The notes beneath the pieces were generated by a model, which searched no databases, was not told the origin of the DNA, and saw nothing but the letters and a program-made list of their open reading frames with translations. A stretch of 64,000 bases of DNA from Sphingomonas jinjuensis (GTDB lineage: Bacteria > Pseudomonadota > Alphaproteobacteria > Sphingomonadales > Sphingomonadaceae): contig NZ_JACIEV010000010.1 of NCBI RefSeq assembly GCF_014197105.1, positions 1 to 64,000 on the forward strand, read 5' to 3'. The position numbers and the translations under genes were made by a program. Positions 15,729 to 24,811 of this stretch are shown piece after piece; within the stretch, counting starts at the first letter, position 1, and the number at the start of each line of letters is the position of its first letter.

Positions 15729-15775
15729 CGTCGCGGCCACTAAACGCAGTGTGCCACTTAGGGGATCGGCTGGGC

Positions 15776-17014
15776 TCAATCGAACCCACGCTCCAGATAC
15801 CGCGTCGCCATCGCGCAGTGCATCGCGATGCCGCGCGCCATCACCGCTTCGTCGATCGTCATCTTCGTGTTGTGAAGCGGCGGGTTGGTGCGCCAGTCGG
15901 TGCCGTCGGGCGCCACGCCGATGAAGCCCATCGCGCCCGGCACCTCGCGCAGCACATAACTGAAATCCTCGCCCCCCATCATCGGCGCCGGCATGGTATG
16001 GTATGCGTCCTCGCCGCCGATCGCGACCGCGCAGCCCTTCATCACCGCGAGCGCGCGCGGGTCGTTCATCGTCACGGGATAGCCATCGTCGATCCACGCC
16101 TCGGCGGTCGCGCCATGCGCCGCGGCGATGCCCGTGACGATCCGCTCGAACGCCTCGAACATCGTCGTGCGGGTCGCCTCCGACAACGTCCGGAGCGTGC
16201 CCAGCATCTCGCACGTGTCGGGGATGATATTGTGTGCCGTGCCGCCCGCATGAAGCGAGGTGATCGAGAGCACCGCAGGATCCTGCACGGGGATGCGCCG
16301 CGCGATGAAGGTCTGGAGCGCGGTCACGATCTCTGCCGCGATCGGCACCGGGTCGATATTCTCGTGCGGCATCGCCGCGTGCCCGCCGCGGCCGGTGATC
16401 CGCGCGTGAACGGTGTTCGCCGACGCGAGCAGCGGACCCGCCCGGCTCACCAGCACGCCCGACGGCATGTTGGGCGAGATGTGCAGCGCGAACGCCGCCT
16501 CGGGCGCCGGGTCGGCGAGCAGCCCGTCCTCCATCATGAAGCGGGCGCCGTGATGCCCCTCTTCGCCGGGCTGGAACATGAAGACGATCGTGCCGGGCAG
16601 TCCGTCGCGGCGCGCACATAGCGCCTTGGCCGCGCCGACCAGCATCGCCGTATGCGAGTCGTGGCCGCACGCATGCATGCGGCCGGGAATGGTTGAGGCG
16701 AAGTCGAGCCCCGTCTCCTCGTTCATCGGCAGCGCGTCCATGTCGCCGCGCAGCAGTACGGTGCGCCCGTTGCTGCCCTGCCCGCCCCCGGCCGCACCGC
16801 CGCGCAGGACCGCCACGAACCCCGTGGTCGACCGACTGTCGCGGATCTCCAGCGGCAGACCGGCGAGCGCCGCCTTCGCCTTCTCGGTCGTCAGCGGGCA
16901 ATGCAACCCGATCTCCGGCTCGGCGTGGATCGCCCGGCGCAGCGCGATCGTCTCGGGCAGTTGCGCCTCGCCGACCGCCAGCCAGTCGGTCGCCTCTACA
17001 TGATCCCAGCTCAT
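15776..17014 (-). CDS. M20-family amidohydrolase (hippurate hydrolase-like)
   Basis: A 412-residue cytosolic metalloamidase. Metal-site residues appear in RGDMDALPM (D91), MHACGHDSHTAML (C116, H118), FQPGEEG (E151, E152) and FALHIS (H178). The dimerisation domain lies at about 190-305 (ARITGRGGHAAMPHENIDP). The cysteine ligand marks the M20D subgroup, which hydrolyses N-acyl amino acids such as hippurate or auxin conjugates. Its stop is about 45 bases from the NTase gene and its start 14 bases from the HerA-like gene stop, so it may be read through from herA. Confidence 0.88.
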   Translation of the reverse strand: MSWDHVEATDWLAVGEAQLPETIALRRAIHAEPEIGLHCPLTTEKAKAALAGLPLEIRDSRSTTGFVAVLRGGAAGGGQGSNGRTVLLRGDMDALPMNEETGLDFASTIPGRMHACGHDSHTAMLVGAAKALCARRDGLPGTIVFMFQPGEEGHHGARFMMEDGLLADPAPEAAFALHISPNMPSGVLVSRAGPLLASANTVHARITGRGGHAAMPHENIDPVPIAAEIVTALQTFIARRIPVQDPAVLSITSLHAGGTAHNIIPDTCEMLGTLRTLSEATRTTMFEAFERIVTGIAAAHGATAEAWIDDGYPVTMNDPRALAVMKGCAVAIGGEDAYHTMPAPMMGGEDFSYVLREVPGAMGFIGVAPDGTDWRTNPPLHNTKMTIDEAVMARGIAMHCAMATRYLERGFD

Positions 17015-17028
17015 CGTCCTGCTCCCGT

Positions 17029-18696
17029 CTATTTCAGCAATCCGCCGAGCACGCCGCGCAGCAACCCGCCGACCAGCCCGCCCGACGACGAACGGCGACG
17101 CGTTCCGCTCCCGAACACCTGCTTGCCGATCTCGTTCGCGACCTGACGTCCGATCGACGACGAGGCAGCGCGCGTCGCCGATCCGGCGATCTTCGCCCAG
17201 GGGCTGTTCGCCGCCTCGCGCTCGGCATCGCGCTGCGCCTGCCGGTCGAGCCGTGCCTGGCGATCCTCTTCCCGTTGCCGGGCCGCCTCGGCCTTGGCCG
17301 CTTCGCGCGCGGCGAGCGCATCGGCCTTGGCCTGCGCCGCTGCGGCCTTTTCCGCATCGGTCTGCGCCTTCGCCTGGGCGGCGGCGGCGGCGGCCTGCTG
17401 CGCCTTGGCGCCGAGCATCTCTTCCGCCGACTCGCGATCGACCAGCGTGTCGTACTTATTGCCGATCGCGTCGGTCTGGATCAGTACGCTGCGCTCGGCG
17501 GGCGTCACCGGGCCGACGCGGCTCTCGGGCGGCTTGATCAGCGTCCGCTCGACCGGCGAGGGCGAGCCGTCGGGCTGGAGCAACGACACCAGTGCCTCGC
17601 CGATCGCCAGCTCGGTGATCGCGGTCGCGACGTCGACCCCCGAGTTGGCGCGGAACGTATCCGCCGCCGCCCGCACCGCCTGCTGGTCGCGGGGCGTGAA
17701 GGCGTTGAGCTTGTGCTGGACCCGATTGTTCAGCTGCGCTGCGACGGTATCGGGAATGTCGATCGGGTTCTGGGTGATGAAATAAACGCCCACCCCCTTC
17801 GACCGGATCAGCCGCACCACCTGCTCGATCTTTTCGAGCAGCGCCGGCGGCGCGTTGTCGAACAGCAGGTGCGCCTCGTCGAAGAAGAAGACGAGCTTCG
17901 GCTTATCGGGATCGCCCACCTCGGGCATGTTCTCGAACAGCTCGCTCAGCAGCCACAGCAGGAAGGTGGCATAGAGCTTCGGGCTGGCCATCAGCTTGTC
18001 GGCGGCGAGGATGTTGACGATCCCGCGCCCCTTGTCGTCGAAACCGATGAAATCCTTCATGTCGAGCGCCGGCTCGCCGAAGAAATGCTCGCCCCCCTGG
18101 CTGCGCAGCTGGAGCAGCGAGCGCTGGATCGCACCGATCGACTGCTTCGACACATTGCCGAAGGTCGTCGTCAATTCGTCGGCGCGGTTGGCGCATTCGC
18201 TCAGCATCGCCTGAAGGTCGTCGAGGTCGAGCAGCAGCAGCCCGTCCTGATCGGCGACGTGGAAGGCGATCGTCAGCACGCCCTCCTGCACCTCGTTGAG
18301 GTCCATCAGCCGCGCGAGCAGCAGCGGCCCCATCTCGCTGACGGTGGTGCGGATCGGATGGCCCTGCTCGCCGAACAGGTCCCAGAACTGAACGGGATTG
18401 TCGCGATACTGCCAGTCGGTCTCGCCGACCTCGGCGGCACGCTTGGCGAAGGTGTCGTGCAGCTTCGACTGCGCCGACCCGGCCATCGCCAACCCCGACA
18501 GGTCACCCTTCACGTCGGCGACGAAGCTCGGCACGCCGGCCGCGGAAAAGCCCTCGACGATCCCCTGCAGCGTCACCGTCTTGCCAGTGCCCGTCGCCCC
18601 GGCGATCAGCCCGTGACGGTTCGCCCGCTTCAGGTTGAGCACCTGCGGCTTGGCGGCATCCCCTGCCGTGCTACCGATGAAGATGCCGTCGGTCAT
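17029..18696 (-). CDS. HerA-like helicase C-terminal ATPase (DUF853)
   Basis: A 555-residue AAA-type ATPase of the HerA/FtsK-related superfamily. Walker A is GATGTGKT (33-40) and Walker [10 protein letters not shown] (268-276), with [10 protein letters not shown] as the sensor-like strand further on. The C-terminal 120 residues are Ala/Gln/Lys/Arg-rich and probably coiled coil, ending in a Gly/Ser/Arg tail. Members are widespread and poorly characterised; no NurA nuclease partner is next to it. AAGGAGG lies four bases before the ATG. Confidence 0.85.
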   Translation of the reverse strand: MTDGIFIGSTAGDAAKPQVLNLKRANRHGLIAGATGTGKTVTLQGIVEGFSAAGVPSFVADVKGDLSGLAMAGSAQSKLHDTFAKRAAEVGETDWQYRDNPVQFWDLFGEQGHPIRTTVSEMGPLLLARLMDLNEVQEGVLTIAFHVADQDGLLLLDLDDLQAMLSECANRADELTTTFGNVSKQSIGAIQRSLLQLRSQGGEHFFGEPALDMKDFIGFDDKGRGIVNILAADKLMASPKLYATFLLWLLSELFENMPEVGDPDKPKLVFFFDEAHLLFDNAPPALLEKIEQVVRLIRSKGVGVYFITQNPIDIPDTVAAQLNNRVQHKLNAFTPRDQQAVRAAADTFRANSGVDVATAITELAIGEALVSLLQPDGSPSPVERTLIKPPESRVGPVTPAERSVLIQTDAIGNKYDTLVDRESAEEMLGAKAQQAAAAAAQAKAQTDAEKAAAAQAKADALAAREAAKAEAARQREEDRQARLDRQAQRDAEREAANSPWAKIAGSATRAASSSIGRQVANEIGKQVFGSGTRRRSSSGGLVGGLLRGVLGGLLK

Positions 18697-18755
18697 CTCG
18701 CCTCCTTGCCGTGATCGCGACGAAGACTAGCGCGCAGCGTCGGCAAGGAGAAATG

Positions 18756-18792
18756 AAAAGGGCCGCCGCTTCGACGAAGCGACGGCCCTTTC
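18756..18792 (-). terminator. Rho-independent terminator after degP
   Basis: The arms AAAGGGCCG and CGGCCCTTT enclose a second CGCTTCG/CGAAGCG-type stem. Read on the minus strand the hairpin is followed by a TTTTCATTTC tail. It would separate degP from the downstream herA-like gene. Confidence 0.75.
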
Positions 18793-18812
18793 TCACCGTT
18801 AGGCCGCGGACC

Positions 18813-20351
18813 TTACCCGCTGATCTTCACTGCGACGAACTGCGGCGCACCGCGCCCACGTTGGACTAGCAGCAACACCGACGTGCGATTGAGTGCCTTG
18901 GCCGAAGCTACCGCCTGATTAAGGTCGGCGGCAGAGCGCACCGGCGTTCCATTGACCGCCGAGATGACGTCGCCACGGCGCAGCTTTCCGGCCGCATCGC
19001 TGGAATCGCTGACCGAGCCGATCACAACACCTTGGACCGAGCCATCGACACCCACGGCTCGGGCGATCGCGGGCGTCAGCGGCTGCACTGCGAGGCCAAG
19101 CGATCCACCACGCGCCGGGACACCCTGCGTCGTGCCGTCGCCATCGTCATCATCCGCGCCAAAGCCCTGCGCGTCGCCGCCGTTCATCGCCGCCAGCTGG
19201 TCGTTCGACGGCCGGGTGACGACGTTGATGTTCGCCGTTACCGGCTTGCCGTTGCGCAGGATGTCAAGCCGCGCGGTCGATCCCGGCGGCACCGTCGCGA
19301 TCAGGCGCGACAGCGTCTGGTCGGGAGTCACCGCCTGGCCGTTGACGCGGATCACCACGTCGCCGGCACGAACTCCCGCCTTGCCCGCCGGGCCATCGGG
19401 GGTGACGCCCGAGATCAGCTCGCCCTGGTTCGGCGGAATGCCCAGGGCCGCCGCCGCATCGCTGTCGACTGGCCCGCCCAGCGTCACGCCGATATAGCCG
19501 CGGCTGATCGTGCCGCCCTTCATGAAGGTGTCGATGATCGGCTTGACGATGGCCGCGGGGATCGCGAAGCCGATGCCGATGTTGCCGCCGGTCTGGCTGA
19601 AGATCTGCGAGTTCACGCCGATCACGTTGCCGTTCAGGTCGAACATCGGTCCGCCCGAGTTGCCTTGGTTGATCGAAGCATCGGTCTGGATGAACCGATC
19701 GTAGGCGCCGCCCTGCCCGGTCACGCGATTGGTCGCCGAGATGATGCCCGCGGTCACTGTGCCGCCGAGGCCATAGGGCTCGCCGATCGCCACCACCCAG
19801 TCGCCGACGCGCGCCTTCGACGAATCGCCGAATTTCACGAACGGCAGGTTGCGGGCGTCGATCTTCAGCAGCGCCAAGTCAGAGTCCTGGTCCTTGCCGA
19901 TGACCTTGGCCGGATATTCCTTGAAATCGCTGAGCGTGACCGTGATCGAGTCGACCGTCGCACCCTTCGCGCCTGGCGAGATCACGTGATAGTTGGTCAC
20001 GACATAACCGTCGGGCGAGATCAGGAAGCCCGATCCCAGCGAGGCGCCCTGCCGCTTCACCGGCGCACCGCCACCGCCCATGCCACCGAACAGTTCGCCG
20101 AACGGCGTGCCTTGGAACGGATTCGCCTGCTGCTGCTGGACGATGGTCTGTTTGGTCGAGATATTGACGACCGCCGGCTGGAGCCGCGCGACCATGTCGG
20201 CGAAGCTCATCGGCGCGCCGGCGCGCGGGGTCATCGCCTGGATCGCGCCGGGTTCGTTCTGCGCGACTTGCGCCGTCGTCGGCTGGAGCGCCAGCGTCGC
20301 GGTCGCGCCGCCGAGGAGAAGGGCACCGGTGATAGCGTAGGCGTAACGCAC
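18813..20351 (-). CDS. degP: Periplasmic serine protease DegP/HtrA
   Basis: A 512-residue envelope quality-control protease and chaperone. Signal peptide or anchor is residues 1-25. The trypsin-like domain (about 45-275) has the triad H122 (TNYHVI), D158 (QDSDLALL) and S232 (NQGNSGGPMF). Two PDZ domains follow (about 285-380 and 415-500). I start at the GTG at 20351, with GAGAGGA ten bases upstream, because translation from it gives a clean signal sequence; the frame is open to 20441. It lies downstream of hflK-hflC in the same direction and has a conspicuous inverted repeat in front. Confidence 0.92.
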   Translation of the reverse strand: MRYAYAITGALLLGGATATLALQPTTAQVAQNEPGAIQAMTPRAGAPMSFADMVARLQPAVVNISTKQTIVQQQQANPFQGTPFGELFGGMGGGGAPVKRQGASLGSGFLISPDGYVVTNYHVISPGAKGATVDSITVTLSDFKEYPAKVIGKDQDSDLALLKIDARNLPFVKFGDSSKARVGDWVVAIGEPYGLGGTVTAGIISATNRVTGQGGAYDRFIQTDASINQGNSGGPMFDLNGNVIGVNSQIFSQTGGNIGIGFAIPAAIVKPIIDTFMKGGTISRGYIGVTLGGPVDSDAAAALGIPPNQGELISGVTPDGPAGKAGVRAGDVVIRVNGQAVTPDQTLSRLIATVPPGSTARLDILRNGKPVTANINVVTRPSNDQLAAMNGGDAQGFGADDDDGDGTTQGVPARGGSLGLAVQPLTPAIARAVGVDGSVQGVVIGSVSDSSDAAGKLRRGDVISAVNGTPVRSAADLNQAVASAKALNRTSVLLLVQRGRGAPQFVAVKISG

Positions 20352-20387
20352 GTGGGGATAGTCCTCTCGATTGAGCCTGTCGTTTAC

Positions 20388-20435
20388 ATTCGTGAGCGAC
20401 GACGGCTGAACGCCGGTTGAATGTCGCTCACGAAT
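20388..20435 (-). promoter_or_regulatory. 13-bp inverted repeat upstream of degP
   Basis: Perfect arms ATTCGTGAGCGAC (20388-20400) and GTCGCTCACGAAT (20423-20435) with 22 bases between, located between the hflC stop and the degP start. It could be an operator or, in RNA, a strong hairpin controlling read-through or degP translation. No T-run follows. Confidence 0.5.
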
Positions 20436-20470
20436 ACACAACGCCTAGCTTGATACGAAGAGCCTGGGTT

Positions 20471-21337
20471 TCAACGTTCACGGCCCTCGAATTCACGCAA
20501 ATAACTGTTGTTGGGCGACAAGATGATCGACGTCGACCCCTGCGGTTCCGTTCCTCCGTCCGCACCGAAGGTGTGCCGGTAGGACTGCATCGCGCGATAG
20601 AAGTCGTAGAAATCGGCGTCCTTGGTGAAGCTCTGCGCATAAACCTTCGCCGCATCGGCGTCGGCCTGGGCGCGGATGATCTGCGCCGTCTTCTGCCCCT
20701 GCGCGCGGATCGTCGCCGCCTGCTGCTGACGCGCGGTGCGCATCCGCTGCAGCGCGCTGTCGAGCGGGCTGCCCTGCGGCAGGTCGGCATGCTTGATCCG
20801 CACGTCGACGACCTGGACGCCGTACTGGCTGGCGGTTCGCTGGAGCCGCGCCTGGATCGCGTTCATCACCTCGTCGCGCTCGGAACTGAGCAGCGTCGCG
20901 AACGGCCGCTTGCCGAGCTCGCTGCGCACCGCAGAACCGAGCAGCGGCTGCAGCGCATCGGTCACCCGCTGCTCGCTGCCCGCGGTCACCACCATGCGCA
21001 GCGGATCGGTGATGCGGAACCGCGCGAACGCGTCCACCTCCAGCCGGAGCTGATCGGACGACAGCACCTGCTGGTTGTCGTAATCGACGTCGAGGACGCG
21101 CTTGTTCACCCACACCAGCCGGTCGATCAGCGGGATGCGGACGATCAGCCCGGCGCCACTGCGCCCGAATATCTCGTTGGGCTTCCAGGCATTGACGGTA
21201 CGTACCGGCCGCTCGAAGCGCAGCACGACGACCTGCTTGGTCTCGGGCACGATCGCGAAGGTCATCGCCATCACGACGACGACGAACAACGCGATGATGC
21301 CGAGCGCGAGCGGATTGCGGAATAGCGAGGCGTTCAC
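20471..21337 (-). CDS. hflC: FtsH-protease modulator HflC
   Basis: A 288-residue SPFH/prohibitin-family membrane protein. One N-terminal helix (about 11-30) anchors a periplasmic SPFH domain (about 30-190), followed by a helical region rich in Gln and Ala. HflC pairs with HflK to form the large cage around FtsH and tune membrane-protein turnover. It starts with GTG, overlapping the hflK stop as GTGA, so the two are translationally coupled. Confidence 0.93.
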   Translation of the reverse strand: MNASLFRNPLALGIIALFVVVVMAMTFAIVPETKQVVVLRFERPVRTVNAWKPNEIFGRSGAGLIVRIPLIDRLVWVNKRVLDVDYDNQQVLSSDQLRLEVDAFARFRITDPLRMVVTAGSEQRVTDALQPLLGSAVRSELGKRPFATLLSSERDEVMNAIQARLQRTASQYGVQVVDVRIKHADLPQGSPLDSALQRMRTARQQQAATIRAQGQKTAQIIRAQADADAAKVYAQSFTKDADFYDFYRAMQSYRHTFGADGGTEPQGSTSIILSPNNSYLREFEGRER

Positions 21338-22461
21338 TGGCCGCCTCCCGATTGCGGCTGGGGCTGGACCGGTTGCTGCGGTTGCGGCTGCGTCACCTGC
21401 GGCTCGGCGAGGCGCCGCGTCGGCTGCCCGCTGAGATAGGGCACGACGTTGCTCGGCTCGACGATCGTCTTGTCGCTGCGCGCCAGCACCGCTTCCATGG
21501 TCTCGTAATACATGCGGCGGCGGGTCACCTCGGGCGCCAGGCGATACTGCTCGTACACCTTGTCGAACTGCGCCGCCTCGCCCTCGGCACGGGCGATCAC
21601 CTGCTGCGCATAGGATTGTGCCTGGTTGCGGAAGGCGATCGATTCCTGCTGCGCGGCAGTCACGTCCTTGAACGCGTCGTTGACCCGCTCGGGCGGATCG
21701 GCCTGCTTGATGCCGACGCCCTGGATGCGGATGCCCGCGTTATATTCGTCGAGGATCTGCTGCATGCGCTGCTGCACCTCGGCCTCGATCTGCTGGCGGC
21801 CGGTCGTCAGAGCCTCGTCGAGGGTGACGTTCGCCACCACCTCGCGCATCGCGCTCTCGGCGGTCGCGCGGACGGTGCCGCGCGGCTCGGCGATCTGGAA
21901 CGCGAAGTCGACCGGGTCGGCAATGCTCCAGCGCACCGAATAAGCCAGATCGATGATGTTCTGGTCGCGCGTCAGCATCAGATTCTCGCCGCCGCCGTCC
22001 GGAAAATCCTCGGTGCGGATCGCCTGGACGTCGACCTTGTCGACGTTGGCGATCGGTGCGGGCAGCGTCACCTGGATGCCGGGATCGAGCGTGCCGACAT
22101 AGCGTCCGAAATAGGTCACGACGCCGCGCTCCTGCGGCCCGATCGGATGGATCGACGTGACCCCGACCCAGGCGACGAGCACCAGCCCGGCGCCGATCGC
22201 CCACAAGGTACGCGCATTGGCGCCGCCCGGCAGGTTGCCGAAGCCACCACCGCCGCCGCCATCGCCGCCGCCGCCGCGCGCCTTCTTCAAAAATTCGTCG
22301 AGCGCGCTCGGCTTGGCGCCGCCGCGACGGCCACCGGGCGGCACCGCCCAGGGATTGCGCGGGCCGGTGCCCGAAGGGTCGTCACCTTGGCTCCACGGGC
22401 CCTTGGGCGGTTCGACGGCGAGTACGGGAGGGCGCGAACGACGGCCCGGCAGCTGGATCAT
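21334..22461 (-). CDS. hflK: FtsH-protease modulator HflK
   Basis: A 375-residue SPFH protein. The N-terminus is Gly/Pro-rich and hydrophilic (1-85), then one membrane helix (about 86-104), the SPFH domain (105-290) and a Gln/Pro-rich tail (PQPQQPVQPQPQ). The ATG at 22461 is chosen because AAGGGA precedes it; the frame is open to 22503. It is divergent from mrp with only 70 bp between starts. Confidence 0.92.
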   Translation of the reverse strand: MIQLPGRRSRPPVLAVEPPKGPWSQGDDPSGTGPRNPWAVPPGGRRGGAKPSALDEFLKKARGGGGDGGGGGGFGNLPGGANARTLWAIGAGLVLVAWVGVTSIHPIGPQERGVVTYFGRYVGTLDPGIQVTLPAPIANVDKVDVQAIRTEDFPDGGGENLMLTRDQNIIDLAYSVRWSIADPVDFAFQIAEPRGTVRATAESAMREVVANVTLDEALTTGRQQIEAEVQQRMQQILDEYNAGIRIQGVGIKQADPPERVNDAFKDVTAAQQESIAFRNQAQSYAQQVIARAEGEAAQFDKVYEQYRLAPEVTRRRMYYETMEAVLARSDKTIVEPSNVVPYLSGQPTRRLAEPQVTQPQPQQPVQPQPQSGGGQ

Positions 22462-22531
22462 GACATCCCTTATAAGAGGCGCGTGGCGGAAAAACAGTGG
22501 CAAGCAGCCGAGGTGGTCCTATGGCCCGCGC

Positions 22532-23482
22532 ATGATCGATCAGGAAGCCATCCGCCACGCGATCGCCGCCGTCGCCGGCGACCGCGCCACCGTCCGCATC
22601 GAGGGCGAGCGCGTCGGGGTCGTCATCGATGCCAGCGGCCTCGACGCCGCCGCGCGCGAGGCGCTGGAAGCCCGCGTCCGTGCCGCGGCGAGCGCACCTG
22701 GCGTCGGCGAAGTCCGCGTCGTCTCCACCGCCGAACGGGTGGCTCGTGCGCTGATCGCCGTCGCCAGCGGCAAGGGCGGCGTCGGCAAGTCGACGCTCGC
22801 CGCCAACCTCGCCATCGCGCTGTCGCGCGCCGGGCGGCGCGTCGGCCTGGTCGACGCCGACATCTACGGCCCGTCGCAACCGCGACTGATGGCGGTCGAG
22901 GGAACGCGCCCGACCGCGCACGACAAGACGCTCGATCCGGTGCCGACGCCCTATGGCGTTCCGCTGTTGTCGATGGGTCAGCTCGTCGCGCCGGGCAAGG
23001 CGCTGGCATGGCGCGGGCCGATGGCGGCCGGCGCGCTCGGCCAGCTGGTCGAGGCGGCGTGGGGCGCGGCCGATACGCTGGTCCTCGATCTGCCACCCGG
23101 CACCGGCGACGTGCAGCTGACGATGGTGCAGAAATATCGCCCCGCCGGCGCGGTGATCGTCTCGACGCCGCAGGACCTGGCGCTGATCGACGCGACCCGC
23201 GCGATCGACCTGTTCAACACTGCCGGCGTGCCGATCATCGGCCTGGTCGAAAACATGGCCGGCTACACCTGCCCGCATTGCGGCGAGACGTCCGATCCCT
23301 TCGGCAACGGCGGCGCCGAGGCGGCGGCGGCGCGGCTCGCCATCCCGTTCCTGGGACGCGTCCCGCTGACGATCGACATCCGTGCGGCGTCCGATGCCGG
23401 CACCCCGCCCGCAGCGGACCCGGACGACCGGATTTTCGCCCCGATCGCGGCTCGGCTCGTCGAGTGGCTCGCCCGGCGTTGA
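22532..23482 (+). CDS. mrp: Mrp/NBP35-type Fe-S cluster carrier ATPase
   Basis: A 316-residue P-loop protein that carries and transfers Fe-S clusters. A short DUF59-like N-terminal domain (about 4-70) precedes the deviant Walker A GKGGVGKS (80-87), the DADIYGPSQP switch (108-117) and the cluster-binding pair C247/C250 in YTCPHCGE. Its substrates could include the many Fe-S subunits of complex I, although that is only inference. The ribosome site before the ATG is weak. Confidence 0.92.
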   Translation: MIDQEAIRHAIAAVAGDRATVRIEGERVGVVIDASGLDAAAREALEARVRAAASAPGVGEVRVVSTAERVARALIAVASGKGGVGKSTLAANLAIALSRAGRRVGLVDADIYGPSQPRLMAVEGTRPTAHDKTLDPVPTPYGVPLLSMGQLVAPGKALAWRGPMAAGALGQLVEAAWGAADTLVLDLPPGTGDVQLTMVQKYRPAGAVIVSTPQDLALIDATRAIDLFNTAGVPIIGLVENMAGYTCPHCGETSDPFGNGGAEAAAARLAIPFLGRVPLTIDIRAASDAGTPPAADPDDRIFAPIAARLVEWLARR

Positions 23483-23487
23483 AACCG

Positions 23488-23529
23488 GACGGGCACTTCG
23501 ACGTTATCTTGTTACCGGTCGTGCCCGTC
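23488..23529 (+). terminator. Stem-loop after mrp
   Basis: A 9-bp inverted repeat, GACGGGCAC (23488-23496) and GTGCCCGTC (23521-23529), with a 24-base loop, starting six bases after the mrp stop. No T-run follows, so this may be a factor-dependent end or an RNA stabiliser. Confidence 0.35.
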
Positions 23530-23579
23530 GCGTACAGCACGCGGCACGAGCGGACCAGTTTCCCCAGCGGAGCGCCGCC

Positions 23580-24011
23580 ATGCCCCTGACCGCCGACGAC
23601 GACCTGCGCTCGCTCCTCGGCGAGGCGCGGGTGATCGCGATGGTCGGTGCCTCGGACCGTCCAGATCGGCCCTCCTACGGCGTGATGGCGATGCTCCAGC
23701 GCCACGGCTATCGCGTCATTCCCGTCAACCCGCAGATCGGCGGCGAGCATATCCACGGCGAATATGTCTTCGCCGACCTCGCCGACATCGGCGAGCCGAT
23801 CGATATCGTCGACATCTTCCGCCGTCCCGCGGCGGCCGGCGAGGCGGTGGATCAGGCGATCGCGGTCGGCGCCAAGGCGGTGTGGATGCAGCTGGGCGTC
23901 GTCAACGACGAGGCGGCGGCGCGCGCCGAGGCGGCGGGACTGAAGGTCGTGATGGACCGCTGTCCCGCGATCGACATTCCCCGGTTGAACGTACCGCGCA
24001 TCAGCGCTTGA
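23580..24011 (+). CDS. CoA-binding domain protein (YccU-like)
   Basis: A 143-residue Rossmann-fold protein with the CoA-binding pattern: ARVIAMVGASDRPDRPSYGV (16-35), YRVIPVNPQ, IDIVDIFR, AVWMQLGVVN and the C-terminal VMDRCPAID. GGAG lies before the ATG. These small proteins bind CoA or related nucleotides, and their cellular role is not established. Confidence 0.85.
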   Translation: MPLTADDDLRSLLGEARVIAMVGASDRPDRPSYGVMAMLQRHGYRVIPVNPQIGGEHIHGEYVFADLADIGEPIDIVDIFRRPAAAGEAVDQAIAVGAKAVWMQLGVVNDEAAARAEAAGLKVVMDRCPAIDIPRLNVPRISA

Positions 24012-24065
24012 ATTCACCTCGCTGATCGCGGAGGGCTGCGGCTCTCTACATGGGAGGGCGAGTCG

Positions 24066-24404
24066 ATGATCGCATTGCTGCTGGCCTTGGCCGACGGTCC
24101 CGCCGATTTCGCTGCCCGGGCCGCCGCGATGACGAGCGTCGCGCAGCAATGTCCGCGCGTCGTCACGACCACCGACGTCACCGTCTGCGGCCTGCGCAGC
24201 GCCGATCGCTACCGCGTTCCCTTCGTCGGCCCCGAGCCGGGCGATCCCCGCCACCAATCGGTCGCGGCCGAACGCAACAAGCTGCTCGCCCGCACCACCC
24301 CGATCGACGAGATGAGCCCCTTCCTCGTCAACGGCGGCATGGCCGGCGTCACCGTCGGCACCGGTCGCACCGGCGGGCTCGACACCCGGAAGATCGCGCC
24401 GTGA
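24066..24404 (+). CDS. Small exported protein, paralogue 1 of a tandem pair
   Basis: A 112-residue protein with a hydrophobic N-terminus and a short motif CPRVVTTTDVTVCGLRS followed by YRVPF. The same CPR..DV.VC pattern occurs in the next gene, so the two look like diverged duplicates. GGGAGG is the ribosome site, and its stop overlaps the next start (GTGA). I recognise no function; the two cysteines suggest a disulfide in the periplasm. Confidence 0.65.
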   Translation: MIALLLALADGPADFAARAAAMTSVAQQCPRVVTTTDVTVCGLRSADRYRVPFVGPEPGDPRHQSVAAERNKLLARTTPIDEMSPFLVNGGMAGVTVGTGRTGGLDTRKIAP

Positions 24405-24805
24405 TCGCCGCGACCCTACTGATGCTGCAGGCGGCGGCGACCCCGCCGGCGACTTCGCCCAAACCGGCCCCGCCGCCCGAGCGCTTCTCGATCCTGCTCC
24501 AGGATTGTCCCCGGGAAACCAACGCCAAGGGCGACGTGGTGGTCTGTGCCGACAGTCCCAATGCCCAGCGCATCCCCCTGCCCGACGAGCGCGTGCCGAG
24601 CGGGCCGGTGCCGTCGAACCCGAACCTGACCGGGATCGGCGCGCTGGGGGCGGACGGCACGCCCTGCGCTGCACGGCAGGGCGGCTGCCTCGTCGGTTTC
24701 GGACCGCCGATCGTCCCGATGGTCAAGGGCCTGGTTAACGCCGCCAAGAGCGCCTTTGCCAGGAAGCCCGACAAGTCGAACAGGATTCCGATCCCGCTCG
24801 ACTGA
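24401..24805 (+). CDS. Small exported protein, paralogue 2
   Basis: A 134-residue protein starting at the GTG that overlaps the upstream stop. After a short hydrophobic N-terminus and a Pro-rich linker it has DCPRETNAKGDVVVCADS followed by RIPLP, matching the core of the preceding gene, then a cysteine-containing TPCAARQGGCLVGF segment. No known function. Confidence 0.65.
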   Translation: MIAATLLMLQAAATPPATSPKPAPPPERFSILLQDCPRETNAKGDVVVCADSPNAQRIPLPDERVPSGPVPSNPNLTGIGALGADGTPCAARQGGCLVGFGPPIVPMVKGLVNAAKSAFARKPDKSNRIPIPLD

Positions 24806-24811
24806 CGCGCC

